Positions 5,458 to 6,538 of a stretch of 6,538 nucleotides of DNA are shown here, one piece after another. Made by a program: the position numbers and the translations under genes. A model generated the notes under the pieces. The model did not search any database and was not told the origin of the DNA. It saw only the letters and a list, made by a program, of their open reading frames with translations. Location: positions 1 to 6,538 of the forward strand of contig JBBDSC010000115.1 of assembly GCA_040905145.1 (NCBI GenBank), in the 5' to 3' direction. Position 1 is the stretch's first letter. Each line of letters opens with the position of its first letter. The DNA is from DATGMS01 sp040905145. GTDB lineage: Bacteria; Bacteroidota; Bacteroidia; Cytophagales; Cyclobacteriaceae.

Positions 5458-5700
5458 ATGGCTAGACAGACTATAACAGTAAATGAGCCTAACGATCGTT
5501 GGATGAAAGAAAAGATCCAGGGAAACGAATATGCAAGTAAGAGTGAGTTGATCAATGACTTGATCCGAAGACAGAGAGAACTGGAAGAAGAACGAATTTG
5601 GCTACGAAATGAGCTAATCAAAGGTGAGGAAAGCGGAATTTCGACAAAGACTATGGCAGAAATACTCGAAGAAGCTAAGAACCGTTCCAAGGACGGATAA
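5458..5700 (+). CDS. parD: ParD-type ribbon-helix-helix antitoxin (80 aa)
   Basis: This is an intact antitoxin. MARQTITVN forms the N-terminal strand of a ribbon-helix-helix DNA-binding domain, followed by helices through about residue 45 (NDRWMKEKIQ, then YASKSELINDLIRRQREL). The acidic, helical C-terminus (EERIWLRNELIKGEE to AEILEEAKNR) is the toxin-wrapping part. It neutralises ParE by binding and represses its own promoter, probably at the palindrome just upstream. Start choice: ATG 5458 puts the family's strand at the very N-terminus; the longer frame from TTG 5425 would translate the operator. Its TAA overlaps the toxin ATG by one base (TAATG), so the two are translationally coupled. 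Because the toxin frame is broken, this may now be an orphan antitoxin that could still act as a regulator or anti-toxin shield. Confidence 0.88.
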   Translation: MARQTITVNEPNDRWMKEKIQGNEYASKSELINDLIRRQRELEEERIWLRNELIKGEESGISTKTMAEILEEAKNRSKDG

Positions 5701-5973
5701 TGAAATACACGCTAACCCGCAAAGCAGAAGAAGACCTTATTCAGGTATACCTGTATGGCCTTAAAGTTTTCGGACCTTTACAGGCCGAGAAATACCATGG
5801 ATCGTTAGAAAAAAACATTTAATAGGATTGCTGAAAATCCTGAGATGTACCCTTTGGCCTCCCATATTCGAAAAGGATACAGATATTGTGTCCATGCCTC
5901 ACATACCATATTTTTCACTGTAGAGGATCAGATCAGGATTGTCAGGATCATAGGTAAACAGAAATTCCCTTAA
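5700..5973 (+). pseudogene. parE: ParE-type toxin with a frameshift in an A7 run
   Basis: From ATG 5700 the frame reads MKYTLTRKAEEDLIQVYLYG through KVFGPLQAEKYHGSLEKN and stops at TAA 5821 after about 40 codons. If one A is removed from the seven A at 5809-5815, it continues SLEKTFNRIAENPEMYPLA, then HIRKGYRYCVHASHTIFF and TVEDQIRIVRIIGKQKFP, to TAA 5971-5973. The restored protein (~90 residues) is a complete ParE/RelE-fold toxin with the usual P-x-MYP, R-K-G-YR and closing R-I-I-x-x-Q segments. ParE toxins poison DNA gyrase. The shift is +1 in DNA; the A_AAA_AAC heptamer present would give -1 slippage, which does not restore this frame, so programmed ribosomal -1 shifting is not an explanation. 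A real mutation, polymerase slippage on A7, or an assembly error remain. Confidence 0.85.
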
Positions 5974-6053
5974 ATGCCCCAAGGGGATGATATTCCATAA
6001 AACCAAACCATACTATTGAGGACAAAATCATTGCCGAATTAGGGGTGGTTTAG

Positions 6054-6310
6054 TCAATTTCCGAATAGGTTGCTGACTTCAAAGAAAAGCATTATCCAAT
6101 CAGCCTACTCCCCTCCCCAAAGTCCTAAAACTCCGCATGCCTGAACGTGGTTTAAGGCAAAAAGCGCTTTCTCAATTTTTTGGGGGTAAGCCCCTCGAGA
6201 ATCAGCGAATACCTTAACGCCAAATGTGCGAACCTACCCTAAAAGTTGCCCGCGAATAAGCAGAATATTGGATATTGAGGCATCTATTGTTTGGGGGGTT
6301 GATACTAATG
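6054..6310 (+). pseudogene. higA: HigA-like (Xre/COG5499-type) antitoxin pseudogene
   Basis: Joining frames across lesions gives VADFKEKHYPIS (6069-6104), LLPSPK then VLKLRMPERGLRQKALSQFF (6122-6181), G-VSPSRISEYLNAKC (6186-6227), EPTLKVARE (6230-6256) and SRILDIEASIVWGV (6259-6300). This is the layout of HigA-type antitoxins: the EEKHYPI segment, a helix-turn-helix with SRISEYLNGK as its recognition part, then an NIDADIVLGV-like end. Lesions I can place: a nonsense TAG at 6066-6068 (E-x-VADF), one base lost near 6120, one G too many in the G5 at 6182-6186, two extra bases at 6228-6229 and one lost at 6257. No HigB toxin is visible upstream; the ParE remnant ends 80 bases earlier. It is clearly dead, and its 3' end is part of the ~250-bp repeat. 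Confidence 0.75.
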
Positions 6311-6490
6311 GCCTAGGTGAAATAGCCAAGCAAAGAGCTGGTTGCATAAGGTGATTATTAGGAGAAATTAAGGGCGAGATTATAGAACTTTATTGAAAAA
6401 AATGATTGAAATAAATTTCATTTATGATGTACAACTTATGTACAACTAACACCATTTAATTCATTGATTATCAATAGATTAATACTTTCT
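6244..6490 (+). repeat. ~250-bp direct repeat, right copy
   Basis: This is the partner of 5029-5290, displaced by about 1,215 bases in the same orientation. It begins in the 3' coding part of the HigA-like pseudogene and runs past its end, through ATTAGGAGAAATTA and ACTTTATTGAAAAAAATG. It has two closely spaced ATGTACAAC words (6426-6446) where the left copy has one. Relative to the left copy it lacks ~13 bases around 6315 and ~10 around 6402. It may continue beyond the window. Confidence 0.8.
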
Positions 6491-6538
6491 TCATCGGGAA
6501 GTGATAATGGTTAATTTTTTGTATGGAAACTATCATCA

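Noticed and set aside
5809..5816. Programmed -1 ribosomal frameshift at A_AAA_AAC in parE
   Set aside because: The heptamer is in the right phase for -1 slippage, but the ParE continuation lies in the +1 frame, so such slippage would not give the toxin.
1..6538. CRISPR array, tRNA or rRNA genes
   Set aside because: No regularly spaced short repeats with unique spacers, and no cloverleaf or rRNA-like sequence, were seen on either strand.

Overview
The window looks like accessory DNA from a Bacteroidota chromosome or plasmid, probably of the Cytophagales/Cyclobacteriaceae type. This rests on gene content, weak or absent Shine-Dalgarno sites, AT-rich spacers and one close match to the Bacteroidota -7 promoter box (TAnnTTTG). 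The placement is inference, because there is no rRNA, tRNA or housekeeping marker in the window.

Layout: a gene-free, GC-rich left edge (1-463) leads into an intact short RadC-type JAB/MPN+ protein (464-931). A convergent minus-strand gene (1099-1938) has a nucleoside 2-deoxyribosyltransferase-like, defence-effector-like C-terminal domain, with a damaged start and an apparently clipped end. A long gene-poor stretch (1939-2690) carries a structured GC-rich island. Next comes a small conserved protein (2691-2954) with a good terminator; a near-identical second copy lies at 4399-4656. Between the two copies are the wreck of an antitoxin/zeta-toxin operon (3078-3429), a pair of direct repeats, and an intact RelE/ParE-family toxin-antitoxin pair (3573-4105). 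To the right are a second GC-rich hairpin island (around 4889-4936), a ParD antitoxin with a frameshifted ParE toxin (5458-5973), and a heavily decayed HigA-like antitoxin gene (about 6054-6310). The 3' end of that HigA-like gene and its downstream flank form a ~250 bp direct repeat, with one copy before ParDE and one after.

The theme is a toxin-antitoxin graveyard. At least four TA modules are represented: one looks intact, one has lost its toxin frame, and two are pseudogenes found only by joining short frames across stops and indels. Decay is concentrated in toxins and orphan antitoxins, while RadC, the duplicated small protein and one TA pair stay open. The modules seem to have been shuffled by repeat-mediated duplication or insertion in a mobile or genomic-island setting. 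No complete transposase, integrase, CRISPR array or RNA gene is visible. Several lesions sit in homopolymers (A7, G5, A2/A3), so some could be assembly errors, but the number and spread of lesions in the zeta and HigA remnants argue for real decay.
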